Source: a virus. From it: a DNA stretch of 37,278 nt. The notes under the pieces are model-generated. The model did no database searches. It was not told the DNA's origin and saw only the letters and a program-made list of their open reading frames with translations. A program made the position numbers and the translations under genes. Positions 13,257 to 21,483 of the stretch are shown piece after piece. The DNA lies in IMG/VR virus record IMGVR_UViG_3300046460_000419, positions 1 to 37,278 of that record, one strand, 5' to 3'. The stretch's first letter is position 1. Each line of letters begins with the position of its first letter.

Positions 13257-13940
13257 ATGACCGGGGGAGCCGACCTCTTGGGCGCGCCGATCGAGGCCCC
13301 TCGCAAGCGGGGGCGCCCGAAGGGCTCGGGCAACCGACGGGCCAAGGATCTGAAGGGGATCATCGACGCCAGGTATGGCGGATCGGCGGCCCAGCAGTCG
13401 GCTCAGATGTGCATGGTCACCCCGGCCGAGCTGAAGGCGGCCGGCGGATCGATGGCCAAGGCCCAGGTGAACAAGGCGCTCGACCTGGTCAAGCACGTCC
13501 GCGAGGCCCAGGACCGGCGCGACGAGGCCCTTCGGGCGCTGGTGCGCGAAGAGCTGCACGCGATGGCCGAGGTGCTGGACGACGAGGACCGCGACGGCAT
13601 GAAGCTCCGCGCCCAGGTCAGCCTGTTCATCAAGAGGGTGCGCGAGGCGTCGTCGTCGTTCGGGCTGCGCGAGGCGCTCGACCTGATCACGAAAGAGCGG
13701 GCGAACCTTCTGCCGTACACCGACATGCGCCAGCCGCTGGCGGTGGACGTGACCAGCAAGGGCCACGCGCCCAGCGTCGTCATCATGGGCAGCGGAGGCG
13801 AGGGCGGCATGGCGACCATGCCCACTGAAAACGTTGGGGTTTTTGATGGCGCGTTCGAGGTGGTCTCACGCCCGGTGTCTCACGATGCGCCGCAAACCCT
13901 TGCTCTCCCTGGGCTAGAGGGCCTTGCGCCCGGTGATTGA
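13257..13940 (+). CDS. Probable terminase small subunit
   Basis: A 227-residue protein immediately upstream of the large terminase gene. The N-terminus is strongly basic with an AT-hook-like RKRGRPKGSGNRR (about residues 16-28), suited to DNA recognition. The centre (about 65-140) is a run of charged helices (ALRALVREELHAMAEVLDDEDRDGMKLRAQVSLFIKRV) that could oligomerise. The C-terminal 60 residues are Gly/Pro-rich and probably contact TerL. ATG at 13257 follows AGGGG about seven bases upstream. By position and architecture it should recognise the packaging site, and the pentamer array ends only 24 bases before its start. The family could not be confirmed from sequence alone. Confidence 0.65.
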   Translation: MTGGADLLGAPIEAPRKRGRPKGSGNRRAKDLKGIIDARYGGSAAQQSAQMCMVTPAELKAAGGSMAKAQVNKALDLVKHVREAQDRRDEALRALVREELHAMAEVLDDEDRDGMKLRAQVSLFIKRVREASSSFGLREALDLITKERANLLPYTDMRQPLAVDVTSKGHAPSVVIMGSGGEGGMATMPTENVGVFDGAFEVVSRPVSHDAPQTLALPGLEGLAPGD

Positions 13941-13948
13941 AAATCAGC

Positions 13949-13983
13949 GGGCCTAGGCGGGCCGCACCCCCCTAGGCCCTTTT
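13949..13983 (+). terminator. Rho-independent terminator after TerS gene
   Basis: GGGCCTAGG (13949-13957) and CCTAGGCCC (13971-13979) form a perfect 9-bp stem with a 13-base loop, followed directly by TTTT. It begins eight bases after the stop of the small terminase gene and would stop or attenuate transcription before the large terminase. Confidence 0.75.
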
Positions 13984-14064
13984 CCGACCCCCACCCCCCA
14001 AACGCGACACGGGCCTCAGGCCCCTTCCATGGTCGTTCCGGCAGTTATGCGGGCCTGACCCCCG

Positions 14065-14086
14065 GCTTATCCTCGAAAAGAGGGGC
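14065..14086 (+). repeat. 22-bp element, copy 1 (upstream of terL)
   Basis: GCTTATCCTCG followed by AAAAGAGGGGC; an identical 22-base copy lies at 28413-28434. It sits in the 196-base gap between the small and large terminase genes, 50 bases before the terL start. CCTC and GAGG can pair around GAAAA. The first bases, GCTTATCC, are shared with the second repeat pair at 22714 and 33691. Possible promoter, regulator site or recombination linker. Confidence 0.6.
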
Positions 14087-14136
14087 AGCCCCAAACTCAC
14101 TGACGCGACAAAGGGTCGGGGTTGGGGAGAGAGCGC

Positions 14137-15639
14137 ATGTCGGATGATGTCTGGGCGCAGCGCGACTATTCGAAATACGCCGGTCCTGTCGCGAGGGCCT
14201 ATGGCCACTCTCAGGCAGACGTCGCCGTCATCGTTGGTCCAACAGGTGGGGGGAAATCGACGGAAAGCGCCCGTCGTGTCCTCCGCGCCGCGCAATGGCA
14301 GCACCGTAGCCCACGCGACGGTTTGCGCAAGTGCCGCGTGGCGGTGATCGCGCCGACCTATCGGCGGCTCTGGGACCAGGTGATCCCCAGCTACAAGAAG
14401 GAAATCAACCCGGCCTGGGGGCTGGAGCCCGGCAAGTCGGGCTTCACCGGATCGAAGGGCGACCCCGCCGACCACGTGTTCATGGCCCGCTGTCCCGACG
14501 GCACCCTGGCCAGGATCGAGGTCTTGTTTCGCGCCGTCGGCGACGCGGACCTCGAAGACTTCTTCCGGGGCTTCGAGGTGACCGCCTACTGGCTCCCTGA
14601 AATGGACACCCACGCCAGCGGCGACATCCTGTCCTTCGCCGCCAATCGGGTGGGGCGCTATCCCGAGCCGGAAGACAGGCCCGAGAACCCGCCGCATCCG
14701 TCCTACGCGGGTGTGTGGGGCGACGCCAACGCCCCGGAAATCGACGACTGGTTCTACAACCGCTTCTGGCTTCCCGGCGGGCGGATGGAAGGCGATCAGG
14801 TGTTCATCCAGCCGTCGGGCTTCTCGCCCCAGGCCGAGAACATGCAGAACCTGCGCAAGATCAGGACCGACTATTACGAGCACAAGAAACGCTCACACGA
14901 GAGCTGGGCGGTGCGACGGTTCCTAGAGAACCGGCCGGGCTACAGCCGCCACGGCCTGCCGGTCCACGATCACTTCGACATCCACCGGATGGTGACGGAA
15001 CACTCGTTTGCGGCGATCGAGGGCTTCCCGCTGGTGATCGGCGCCGACTGCGGCAACACCCTGTCGCCCGCGGCGACCTTCATGCAGCGGCTTATGCGCC
15101 AGATCCGCTGCATGGCCGAGGTCATGACCCCGACGCAGATGGACCTGGTCGAGTTCGCGCACGAGATCAAGACCATCCGCGAGACCAAGTTCGGGCACAT
15201 CAGCGACGCGTTCATCGTCGCCGATCCGTCGGCGATCACACAGTCGGTACTGAGCCGGGGCACGTCCCTGGCGGCCATCCTGCAGGCGGAAAGCGGGATC
15301 GAGGTCGTGCTGGCCCCGTCGAACGATCCGCTGGCGCGCCGATCGGCCACCGACCAGGTCATGAAGCGCAACGCCCTGCCGGGTGAGCCGGGGTTCATCG
15401 TCAGCGGCCCGGACTGCCCCAACCTGATCAAGGCCCTGGCCGGCGGCTATCACTTCGAAAAGAAGGGAGCCAAGACCTCGACCACCCCCAAGAAGGTCCA
15501 CCCGTGGTGCGATATCGCCGAAAGCGCCCAGTACGGCGTGCTGGGATTGGAGGGCCTGGGCGGCGCGGTGGGGGCGGTTATCCACGAGACCTCGGGCCAG
15601 CGCGATGATGGCGATCACAGAGCCATCCTGCAGGACTAG
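14137..15639 (+). CDS. terL: Terminase large subunit (packaging ATPase and nuclease)
   Basis: A 500-residue packaging motor. The ATPase half has Walker A GPTGGGKST (G34-T42), the VAVIAPTYRRLWDQVIPS segment typical of TerL proteins, and a Walker B-like VTAYWLPEM with E155. The C-terminal RNase H-like nuclease half shows VIGADCGN (D304) and AFIVADPSA (D363), the usual metal-binding acidic residues. It cuts concatemeric DNA and pumps it through the portal at 16977. ATG at 14137 is preceded by GGGGAGAGAG; a TTG at 14122 is not needed. The gap upstream holds a terminator and a 22-bp repeat, so terL may have its own promoter. Confidence 0.92.
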   Translation: MSDDVWAQRDYSKYAGPVARAYGHSQADVAVIVGPTGGGKSTESARRVLRAAQWQHRSPRDGLRKCRVAVIAPTYRRLWDQVIPSYKKEINPAWGLEPGKSGFTGSKGDPADHVFMARCPDGTLARIEVLFRAVGDADLEDFFRGFEVTAYWLPEMDTHASGDILSFAANRVGRYPEPEDRPENPPHPSYAGVWGDANAPEIDDWFYNRFWLPGGRMEGDQVFIQPSGFSPQAENMQNLRKIRTDYYEHKKRSHESWAVRRFLENRPGYSRHGLPVHDHFDIHRMVTEHSFAAIEGFPLVIGADCGNTLSPAATFMQRLMRQIRCMAEVMTPTQMDLVEFAHEIKTIRETKFGHISDAFIVADPSAITQSVLSRGTSLAAILQAESGIEVVLAPSNDPLARRSATDQVMKRNALPGEPGFIVSGPDCPNLIKALAGGYHFEKKGAKTSTTPKKVHPWCDIAESAQYGVLGLEGLGGAVGAVIHETSGQRDDGDHRAILQD

Positions 15640-15645
15640 CGCGCC

Positions 15646-16536
15646 ATGAAGGTCCAACCTGATCCCGACTACGACGGCGACTGGCCGCTGGCGCTAGGCG
15701 CGGCCTCGGCCGCGCACCAAACCGAGGTCATCGGGACCAAGGCTCCGGGGGCGGCCGCCGCGAAGTCCATCCTGACGGGCGGCTGCTACAACCTGGCGGC
15801 CCTGACCTTGGCCGACGGCGAGCAGGCGGCGACCCAGCTCGACAGCCGTGGCATCCTGAAGATCACCGGCGGTGTCGCCAACGCCGCGACCGACAGCGGC
15901 GCGCCGGTCAAGGTCGGCGGCGTCTATCGCCTGACCCAGACCACCCTGACCGACGGCCAGCGCGGCGACGTGGCCATGACCACACGCGGCGAGATCGGCG
16001 CGGCCATGGTCGGCCTGTCGGCGGCGGCGGCGGACGGCATCTCCAACACGCTGAACTACACCGCCGCTTCGGGTGGGTTGAACAGTCCGGGCCGCGCCTT
16101 GGCCGTGGCCGGCGGCGTCTTCAACGGCTCGACCTGGGACCGCATGCGCGGCGACGTCAACGGCCTGATCGTGCAAGCCGACGCCCCGGCCGCCTCGCGC
16201 TGGGCCTATGCCGCCGGCTCGGCCGGGATCGTCAACTCCGCTGCAGCGGTGACCTTCATCGCCGCCGCTGGCGCGGGCGTGCGCAACTACTGCAAGTCCG
16301 CCGAGATCACGGCAGAGGCCCTGGGCGCGGCCACCGAAATCGCCATCCGCGACGGTGCCGGCGGCACGGTGCTGTGGCGCTCGAAGATCGGCACGGCCGG
16401 GTGGCCGAACGGCCGAAACATTCGCTTCGACCCGCCCCTCAGGGGCACGGCCAACACGCTGATGGAAATCGTCACTCTGTCCGCCAGCGTCACGGGCGCG
16501 GTCTACGCCAACCTCCAAGGCTATCAGGCGACCTAA
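15646..16536 (+). CDS. Putative head decoration or fibre protein
   Basis: A 296-residue, Ala/Gly/Thr-rich, low-charge protein with many short beta-strand patterns, starting six bases after the terL stop. The N-terminal part (about 45-130) has AAKSILTGGCYNLAALTLADGEQAATQLDSRG. The C-terminal part (about 225-296) has a beta-rich AEITAEALGAATEIAIRDGAGGTVLWR unit followed by IRFDPPLRGTANTLMEI, a pattern I associate with virion surface proteins. No enzyme motif and no signal peptide. Position between TerL and portal, together with composition, suggests a capsid decoration or head fibre protein; this is inference. Confidence 0.5.
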   Translation: MKVQPDPDYDGDWPLALGAASAAHQTEVIGTKAPGAAAAKSILTGGCYNLAALTLADGEQAATQLDSRGILKITGGVANAATDSGAPVKVGGVYRLTQTTLTDGQRGDVAMTTRGEIGAAMVGLSAAAADGISNTLNYTAASGGLNSPGRALAVAGGVFNGSTWDRMRGDVNGLIVQADAPAASRWAYAAGSAGIVNSAAAVTFIAAAGAGVRNYCKSAEITAEALGAATEIAIRDGAGGTVLWRSKIGTAGWPNGRNIRFDPPLRGTANTLMEIVTLSASVTGAVYANLQGYQAT

Positions 16537-16538
16537 TC

Positions 16539-16769
16539 ATGAAATACGCCATCCTCGTCCAGACCATCACCCTGGAACCCGTCGAGATCGAGCTGGCCGA
16601 GGGCCAGGAAGCCCCGCCGCCCGTCGAGGTGACGCGTTGGACCGACACTGGCGAGGTCTTCGAAGAGAAGCCCGCGCCGGAACGGACCTTGGGCGGTCGC
16701 CTGCTGGAGCTGGAGCACCTGACCGGCGCGCCGCACGCGGCCCAGGTGATCCCGGAAGTCGAGGCCTGA
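16539..16769 (+). CDS. Small acidic hypothetical protein
   Basis: A 76-residue protein starting MKYAILVQTITLEPVEIELAEGQEAPPPVEVTRW. It is a short beta-rich N-terminus with many Glu residues followed by a helix. ATG at 16539 comes three bases after the preceding stop, while the longer frame from 16374 overlaps that gene. It sits between the decoration-like protein and the portal, so it may be a small head or head-fibre accessory. No family recognised. Confidence 0.55.
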   Translation: MKYAILVQTITLEPVEIELAEGQEAPPPVEVTRWTDTGEVFEEKPAPERTLGGRLLELEHLTGAPHAAQVIPEVEA

Positions 16770-16774
16770 AGCCG

Positions 16775-16975
16775 ATGAGCTTCCGTCGCCCCAAGATCGT
16801 GCAGGCCGAACCGGCCCCAGCCGCTGAACCGGTCGTGCCGCCCCAGGGCGGCGTGGCCCCCGCGACCTCGCGCAAGAAGCGTCTGGCGAGCGGTGGGGTG
16901 CAGGGCACCTTCCTGGGCGGCCTAGGAGGGCCGATCACAGCCCCGGCGCCGACGCTGACGGGCGTGAGCGGCTAA
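16775..16975 (+). CDS. Small pre-portal protein
   Basis: A 66-residue protein starting MSFRRPKIVQAEPAPAAEP, with a proline/alanine-rich stretch, the basic SRKKRLASGG in the middle and a glycine-rich C-terminus. Many podophages have a small disordered protein like this just before the portal. The stop is immediately followed by the portal start. Possibly a minor head protein; function unknown. Confidence 0.55.
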   Translation: MSFRRPKIVQAEPAPAAEPVVPPQGGVAPATSRKKRLASGGVQGTFLGGLGGPITAPAPTLTGVSG

Positions 16976-16976
16976 G

Positions 16977-18668
16977 ATGGCGATTTCGGTACAGCCGGCC
17001 ACCTTCAAGGAACTCGACCGCGAGTTCGACGATAAGAAACAGGCGCGCCTGCAGCGTGAGCCTGAGTGGCAGCTGATCGCGGACGTGTTCTTGCCCCGCA
17101 AGGACTTCACCCTGGCCCAGAAGCCGACCGAGCTGCGCAAGCGCCGCCTGACCAGCAGCGTGCCCGCCATCGCCTTGCGCCGGGGCGCGGGGCTCCTGAC
17201 CGCCTACCTGATCGACAACACCCGGCCGTTCGTCAAAGCCAATGTCGAGCGCGGCTTGGTGGCCGCCGGCCGATCCACGGATCTGGAAGCCGATGCCAAG
17301 GACTATCTGAGCGAGGTCGAATGGGGCGTGTTCGACCGGATGATGTTGCCGCAGTCGGGGTTCCTGACCGGCGCGGCGCGCCTGTCGATGGAACTCTACG
17401 CCTTCGGCAGCGGCGTTCAGTGGACGGGCCGCAAGCGCGGGTTTGGACCCAGCTATCAGACGCGGCCACTGCGGGCGTGCTGGTTTTCCGAGGATGAGGA
17501 AGGGCGGGTCAACTCCCTGTACTTCCAGTTCACCCTGCCGCTGTGGAAGGCCGTTCATCGCTGGCCTAATCACGGCATCGAGCGGTGGCGCAAAGCGATG
17601 TCGGACACCACCGACGCCCAGGCCCGCCAGTCGGTGACCATCGTCCATGCCGTCTATCCTCGGATCGGCGGCGTCGAGGGCGCGGAGGCCCGCGCCAAGC
17701 CGTTCGCCGAGGTCTATTTCAGCGGCCAGGACAAGACGATCCTGGACGAGAAGGGCTATGACACCTTCCCCTACGCCGTGCCGCGCCTGGACCCTGAAGA
17801 GGGCAGCGCCTACGGCACCGGCCTGGCCTGGTGGGTCCTGCCCGAGGCCCTGGTGCTCAACTCCCTGCAGCAGGGGATCGAGACCGCCGTCGAGCTGAAG
17901 AACAATCCGCCGCTGCTGATGCCCAAGCGCATGTTCGGCAAGCCGCTGGACCGGCGCGCCGGGGCTGTGAACGCCTATGACGCCGCCGGCCTGGGCTTTC
18001 AGAACGCCAGCCAGGCCGTGCAGAAGCTGGAGATCGCGGGCGACGTCGCCGTGGCCGCCAACTACATCCAGCGCCTGGAAACCAACGTCGAGATGGCGTT
18101 CTTCACCGACTGGATGCGCCTGCGCGACAGCGGCAACATGACCGCCGAGGAAGTGCGCGAACGCCGTGACCTGCGCGTGCGGGCCATGTCGTCGTTCGTG
18201 CCGGGCGTCGATCGCGACTGGATGGGGCCGACCGCCGACCGCACCCTGATGGTGATGGGTGAAGAGAGCCAGCTGGCCCCGCCGCCCAAGTCGCTGTCGG
18301 GCGCCGAGGTCGATTGGGACTATAACGGCCCCCTGGCCATCGCCCAGCTCAAGGGCCAGGTCGATGCGGTGACCACGGCCTATGGCATCGCCATGCAGGC
18401 CAAGGAACTGGACCCGACCGCACCCTATGTGTTCGCCGTCGAGGAAGGCCTTCGCGTCGTCGGCGAGGCGCTGGCCCTGCCGCCCGAGACCATGCGCAGC
18501 CGCAAGAGCGTGGCCGAAATGCGCGAGCGAGACGCCCAGGCCCAGCAGATGGCCAACGATCGCGAGACCATGAACGCCGCCGCCACCGCCTTGCGCGATG
18601 GCGGCCAAGGCGTCGCTAGCCTGACCGGCGCTGAAGCCCAGGCCAACGGACAAAGGAGAGCCGCATGA
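16977..18668 (+). CDS. Portal (head-tail connector), T7 Gp8 type
   Basis: A 563-residue protein of the podovirus head-tail connector family. The N-terminus (FKELDREFDDKKQARLQREPEWQLIADVFLPRKDF) gives the family's opening helix and the early PR-x-DF segment. RRGAGLLTAYLIDNTRPF and TGAARLSMELYAFGSGVQW follow, and LPEALVLNSLQQGIETAVELKNNPPL near residue 300 is the usual crown/stem region. Its length is close to T7 Gp8. Twelve copies would form the ring through which TerL pumps DNA and to which tail tubular A attaches. The stop overlaps the next gene (ATGA). Confidence 0.88.
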   Translation: MAISVQPATFKELDREFDDKKQARLQREPEWQLIADVFLPRKDFTLAQKPTELRKRRLTSSVPAIALRRGAGLLTAYLIDNTRPFVKANVERGLVAAGRSTDLEADAKDYLSEVEWGVFDRMMLPQSGFLTGAARLSMELYAFGSGVQWTGRKRGFGPSYQTRPLRACWFSEDEEGRVNSLYFQFTLPLWKAVHRWPNHGIERWRKAMSDTTDAQARQSVTIVHAVYPRIGGVEGAEARAKPFAEVYFSGQDKTILDEKGYDTFPYAVPRLDPEEGSAYGTGLAWWVLPEALVLNSLQQGIETAVELKNNPPLLMPKRMFGKPLDRRAGAVNAYDAAGLGFQNASQAVQKLEIAGDVAVAANYIQRLETNVEMAFFTDWMRLRDSGNMTAEEVRERRDLRVRAMSSFVPGVDRDWMGPTADRTLMVMGEESQLAPPPKSLSGAEVDWDYNGPLAIAQLKGQVDAVTTAYGIAMQAKELDPTAPYVFAVEEGLRVVGEALALPPETMRSRKSVAEMRERDAQAQQMANDRETMNAAATALRDGGQGVASLTGAEAQANGQRRAA

Positions 18669-18925
18669 CGACTGGAAGCGTCACGCCCACCGCCCCCACG
18701 GGGCCGACCTGCAGCACCTGCATGTTTCGCCTGGCGACGCGCTGTCGGCGGTTCCCGCCTGTCGCCGCCATCGGCGCGCCGGCCATCTGGCCGAGCACCA
18801 AGGAAGACGATTGGTGCGGCGAGCATCCGGGCCGAGCGCTCATCGAGATAAACAGCGAAGCCGAGTTTGCGAAGGGGGCGGCAATTCAGCCGCCCCCGAC
18901 GGGCAAGCGTCGCCGGCAGCGCTGA
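18665..18925 (+). CDS. Small four-cysteine protein
   Basis: An 86-residue protein with Cys at 16, 19, 27 and 51 (CSTC, RCRR, DDWCGE), a pattern that could bind zinc or an Fe-S cluster, and a basic tail (TGKRRRQR). Starts by ATGA overlap with the portal gene. Small four-Cys proteins of this form occur in many phage genomes with unknown roles. Its place inside the head operon suggests a minor head-assembly role or a passenger gene. Confidence 0.6.
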   Translation: MTTGSVTPTAPTGPTCSTCMFRLATRCRRFPPVAAIGAPAIWPSTKEDDWCGEHPGRALIEINSEAEFAKGAAIQPPPTGKRRRQR

Positions 18926-18927
18926 CC

Positions 18928-19326
18928 ATGGCCGATCAAAGCGCGTCGCAGGCCACTGGCCTGCCGGACTTCGACACCCATGCGGTGCTGGCCAAGCTGA
19001 GAGGGCAGGGCGACGACGCCGAGGCCGCCATGAAGCAGGCCTATCGCATCGTGTTCGCCAACGAGCTGGGCCGCCTGGTGCTCGCCGACATCGCGGCCCA
19101 GGCCGGCGTCGGCCGCCGCTTTGGCTCCCCCGAACTGACCCCGCACACCCTGGCCTATCACCAGGGCGGCCATGACGTGGCGTGCGAGATCCTGGACCGT
19201 GCTGGGTTCGACCCGGCCAGCGCGGTTCTGATGACCATGACGGGCCACCTGGAAGGAAGAGACGATGAACGTTCGAGCCATGCTGATGATGAACACGTCG
19301 CGCATCTTGATGATGCCCCCGACTGA
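18928..19326 (+). CDS. Bbp19-like phage structural protein
   Basis: A 132-residue protein. Residues about 35-100 follow the Bbp19 pattern: AYRIVFANELGRLVLADIAAQAGVGRRFG, then a His-containing loop, then AYHQGGHDVACEILDRAGF. Bbp19 was named from Bordetella phage BPP-1, where it lies between portal and scaffold genes, the same place as here. Its exact role in head assembly is not settled. ATG at 18928; the longer frame back to 18811 overlaps the previous gene. The acidic, His-rich last 20 residues are encoded in a 62-base overlap with the scaffold gene. Confidence 0.75.
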   Translation: MADQSASQATGLPDFDTHAVLAKLRGQGDDAEAAMKQAYRIVFANELGRLVLADIAAQAGVGRRFGSPELTPHTLAYHQGGHDVACEILDRAGFDPASAVLMTMTGHLEGRDDERSSHADDEHVAHLDDAPD

Positions 19327-20233
19327 CGGCGGCGGCGGCGAAGCCGGCGCTGGTGCGGGTGACGCGGGCGCCGGTGATGCCGCCGCTGCAGCTGCAGCTG
19401 CAGCGGCGGCCGGCGGGGCCGGTGGCGAGGGCGGCGAGGCCGCGCCTTGGTATAGCGAGCTGCCCGACGATCTGAAGGCCAGCCAACTGGTGCTGCGCAG
19501 CAAGACCCTGGTCGATGCCCTGACCGCCGGCAACGCCGCCGAAAAGCGGCTGGGCGTGCCCGCCAACGAGCTGATCCGACTACCGACCAAGCCCGAAGAC
19601 GTCGAGGGCCTGAAGGCCGTCTACAAGGCCCTGGGCGCGCCTGACACGCCCGACGGTTACAAGATCGACTGGGAAGGCTCGACCGACGAGGACAAGGCCG
19701 TCGTCGGCGAGTTCGCTAAGTTCATGCACGAAAAGGGCCCGTTCCCGCCGGCCGCCCTGGCCGCCGCCGCCGAGTTCTGGCGCGGCAAGATCTCGGCCGA
19801 GGACGAGGCATTCGCCAAGGCCGACGAGGCCGCCAAGGCGACCACTGAAGCGGCTCTGCGCGCCGAATGGGGCGCGGCCTATGACCAGCGGAAGACCGAG
19901 ATCGGCAAGCTGATTACCGAGATCGGCGGCGAGGACGTGGCCAAGGAGCTGAACGCCGACAGCGTGCTGGGCAACAGCCCTGCCCTGGCCAAGATGCTGG
20001 CCAAGATCGTCGACATGCGCGCCGAGGGCGGGCCGTCGGGGGACGGGCAGACCGCCGTCGTCGGCGACCGCAAGATGACGCCGGGCCAGGCCCGCGTGAA
20101 CCTGGCGGCTCTGGAAGGCGACGAGCGCAAGTCCAAGGCGCTGTTCGACGCCGAGGACCCGATGCACGCCGCCGTGGTCGAGGAGCGCAACAAGCTGCTC
20201 GCCATGGCGAACCCCCAGCCCGTCAAAGCTTGA
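19265..20233 (+). CDS. Scaffold / capsid assembly protein
   Basis: A 322-residue acidic protein, Ala/Gly-rich at the N-terminus and helical later on, the usual look of T7 Gp9-type scaffolds. After a flexible segment (residues about 20-60, with a run of 11 Ala) it contains LPDDLKASQLVLRSKTLVDALTAGNAAEKRLG and LPTKPEDVEGLKAVYKALGAPDTPDGYKID, a module I recognise from podophage capsid-assembly proteins, then long charged helices. It directs capsid polymerisation around the portal and is then removed. ATG at 19265 follows GGAAGGAAGAG and overlaps the Bbp19-like gene by 62 bases. The poly-Ala tract is encoded partly by a GCAGCT microsatellite. Confidence 0.8.
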   Translation: MNVRAMLMMNTSRILMMPPTDGGGGEAGAGAGDAGAGDAAAAAAAAAAAGGAGGEGGEAAPWYSELPDDLKASQLVLRSKTLVDALTAGNAAEKRLGVPANELIRLPTKPEDVEGLKAVYKALGAPDTPDGYKIDWEGSTDEDKAVVGEFAKFMHEKGPFPPAALAAAAEFWRGKISAEDEAFAKADEAAKATTEAALRAEWGAAYDQRKTEIGKLITEIGGEDVAKELNADSVLGNSPALAKMLAKIVDMRAEGGPSGDGQTAVVGDRKMTPGQARVNLAALEGDERKSKALFDAEDPMHAAVVEERNKLLAMANPQPVKA

Positions 20234-20466
20234 CGGCGGGGGCAAATCAGAACAGTCGATGGTCAGGCGGCGCTCTTCGGAGCGTCGCCACCTCGCCAGC
20301 CGGGAGCCCTGCCAGACAGGTCCGGTGGGCGGCGAGGTCGCCGGGAGGCGTAAACCCCAGGCTTGCGTCCGGTCTTCGAAGCCGGGGGTCGCTGCCGATC
20401 AAACCCCTTCAAATTTGATCGAGAGCCCGTGCGCGCGTGTCGCCGCCGGCTCGCAGCGAGGCCACC
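20234..20466 (+). promoter_or_regulatory. Structured leader upstream of major capsid gene
   Basis: A 233-base gap without a gene but with marked RNA-level structure. 20266-20275 pairs with 20280-20289 (10 bp, one G-U) around a cUUCGg tetraloop. ACCTCGCC and GGCGAGGT further down are complementary. 20396-20403 (CGATCAAA) pairs perfectly with 20414-20421 (TTTGATCG) around a 10-base loop. The first hairpin has no T tract, so mRNA processing, stabilisation or attenuation before the most abundant virion protein is more likely than simple termination. Confidence 0.55.
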
Positions 20467-21381
20467 ATGTCCAACGAAGCAGACCAGTACGTCCCGGGGT
20501 TCGTCGCGAACCTCCGCCTGAAGCCGCAGCAAACCGCCTCGCGCCTGGTTTCCTGCGTGGACGCCGACCTGAACTACACCACCCCCGGCAAGCTGTTCAA
20601 CGCCGACGACATCGACGCCGATGACGATGAAGTCGAAGTCGTCACCCGCGCGCCCAACAGCCCGGAAAGCTTCGCCAACCACCTGCGCCGCGTCGGCTTC
20701 CTGAAGTCCTCGGCCAAGGGTCGGTTCATCGAAAGCCTGGACAAGGTCCGCATGCTGACCGACCCGACCAACACGGTCATGGCCGGCATGATGGCGACCA
20801 AGAACCGCGCCAGCGATGACAAGATCATCGAAGGTCTGTTTGGCAGTTCCTACAACGGCGAGAACGGGACCACGGTGACCGCCTTCCCGTCGGCCCAGGT
20901 GATCGCCGTCGATAATCGCGACTTCCTGCACGACGCCGAAAGCGTGCCGGCCTCGGGCAACCTGCCCCTGACCGTCGGCAAGTTGATCAAGGCCAAGGTC
21001 ATGCTCGACCAGTCCGAGATTGAGGGGCAGCGCTACTTTGGCGCATCCGCTATCCAGCTGGGCAACCTGCTGGCCACCACGGCCGTGACCAGCGCGGATT
21101 ACAACGGCATCAAGGCCCTGGTGAACGGCGAAACCAACACCTTCATGGGCTTCACCTTCGTTCGCTCCGAGCGTTTCCCTGTCGCCTCCAGCATCCGGTC
21201 GTGCGCGGCGTGGATCAAGGGCGCCATGCAGTATCGCGAACGCCCGATCGAGAACGCCCGCATCGCCCAGCGCCCCGATCGCAGCTTCCGCTGGTACGCC
21301 TATTACGAGGTCGAGCGCGGGTCCCTGCGCCGCTACGACACGGCCGTCGTGAAGGTCAACTGCAGCGAGGTGGTGCTCTAA
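20467..21381 (+). CDS. Major capsid protein
   Basis: A 304-residue protein directly after the scaffold gene, the place and size of a HK97-fold podovirus capsid protein. It starts MSNEADQYVPGFVANLRLKPQQTASRL and contains VVTRAPNSPESFANHLRRVGFLKS, KVRMLTDPTNTVMAGMMATKNRASDDKIIEGLFG and a C-terminal RRYDTAVVKVNCSEVV strand. I recognise these as features of a phage capsid family found with Bbp19-like neighbours, but identification rests mainly on gene order. ATG at 20467 follows CGAGG at good spacing; the frame extends back to 20437 without a better start. It is preceded by a structured leader and followed by a hairpin, fitting separate high-level expression. Confidence 0.8.
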   Translation: MSNEADQYVPGFVANLRLKPQQTASRLVSCVDADLNYTTPGKLFNADDIDADDDEVEVVTRAPNSPESFANHLRRVGFLKSSAKGRFIESLDKVRMLTDPTNTVMAGMMATKNRASDDKIIEGLFGSSYNGENGTTVTAFPSAQVIAVDNRDFLHDAESVPASGNLPLTVGKLIKAKVMLDQSEIEGQRYFGASAIQLGNLLATTAVTSADYNGIKALVNGETNTFMGFTFVRSERFPVASSIRSCAAWIKGAMQYRERPIENARIAQRPDRSFRWYAYYEVERGSLRRYDTAVVKVNCSEVVL

Positions 21382-21394
21382 GCACCGCCTGACC

Positions 21395-21418
21395 GGGCCG
21401 CCTCTGACCGGGCGGCCC
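21395..21418 (+). terminator. Hairpin after major capsid gene
   Basis: GGGCCGCC (21395-21402) and GGCGGCCC (21411-21418) form a perfect 8-bp stem with an 8-base loop, followed by ACCTTTCC. The weak T tract suggests partial termination or 3'-end protection. A second small stem (CGGGC/GCCCG) follows at about 21429-21443. Confidence 0.55.
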
Positions 21419-21483
21419 ACCTTTCCATTCGGGCCTGAAGCCCGCCGGCCGCCGAGGGCGCCGGAAGTCGAAAGACCAAGACC

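Noticed and set aside
15578-15586. A further TTATCCACG near the end of terL
   Set aside because: It is within coding sequence, lacks the GC before TTATCC and the extended 18- or 22-base context, so I do not count it with the four intergenic elements.
16935-18653. 572-residue minus-strand frame opposite the portal gene
   Set aside because: Antisense shadow of a clearly recognised portal protein.
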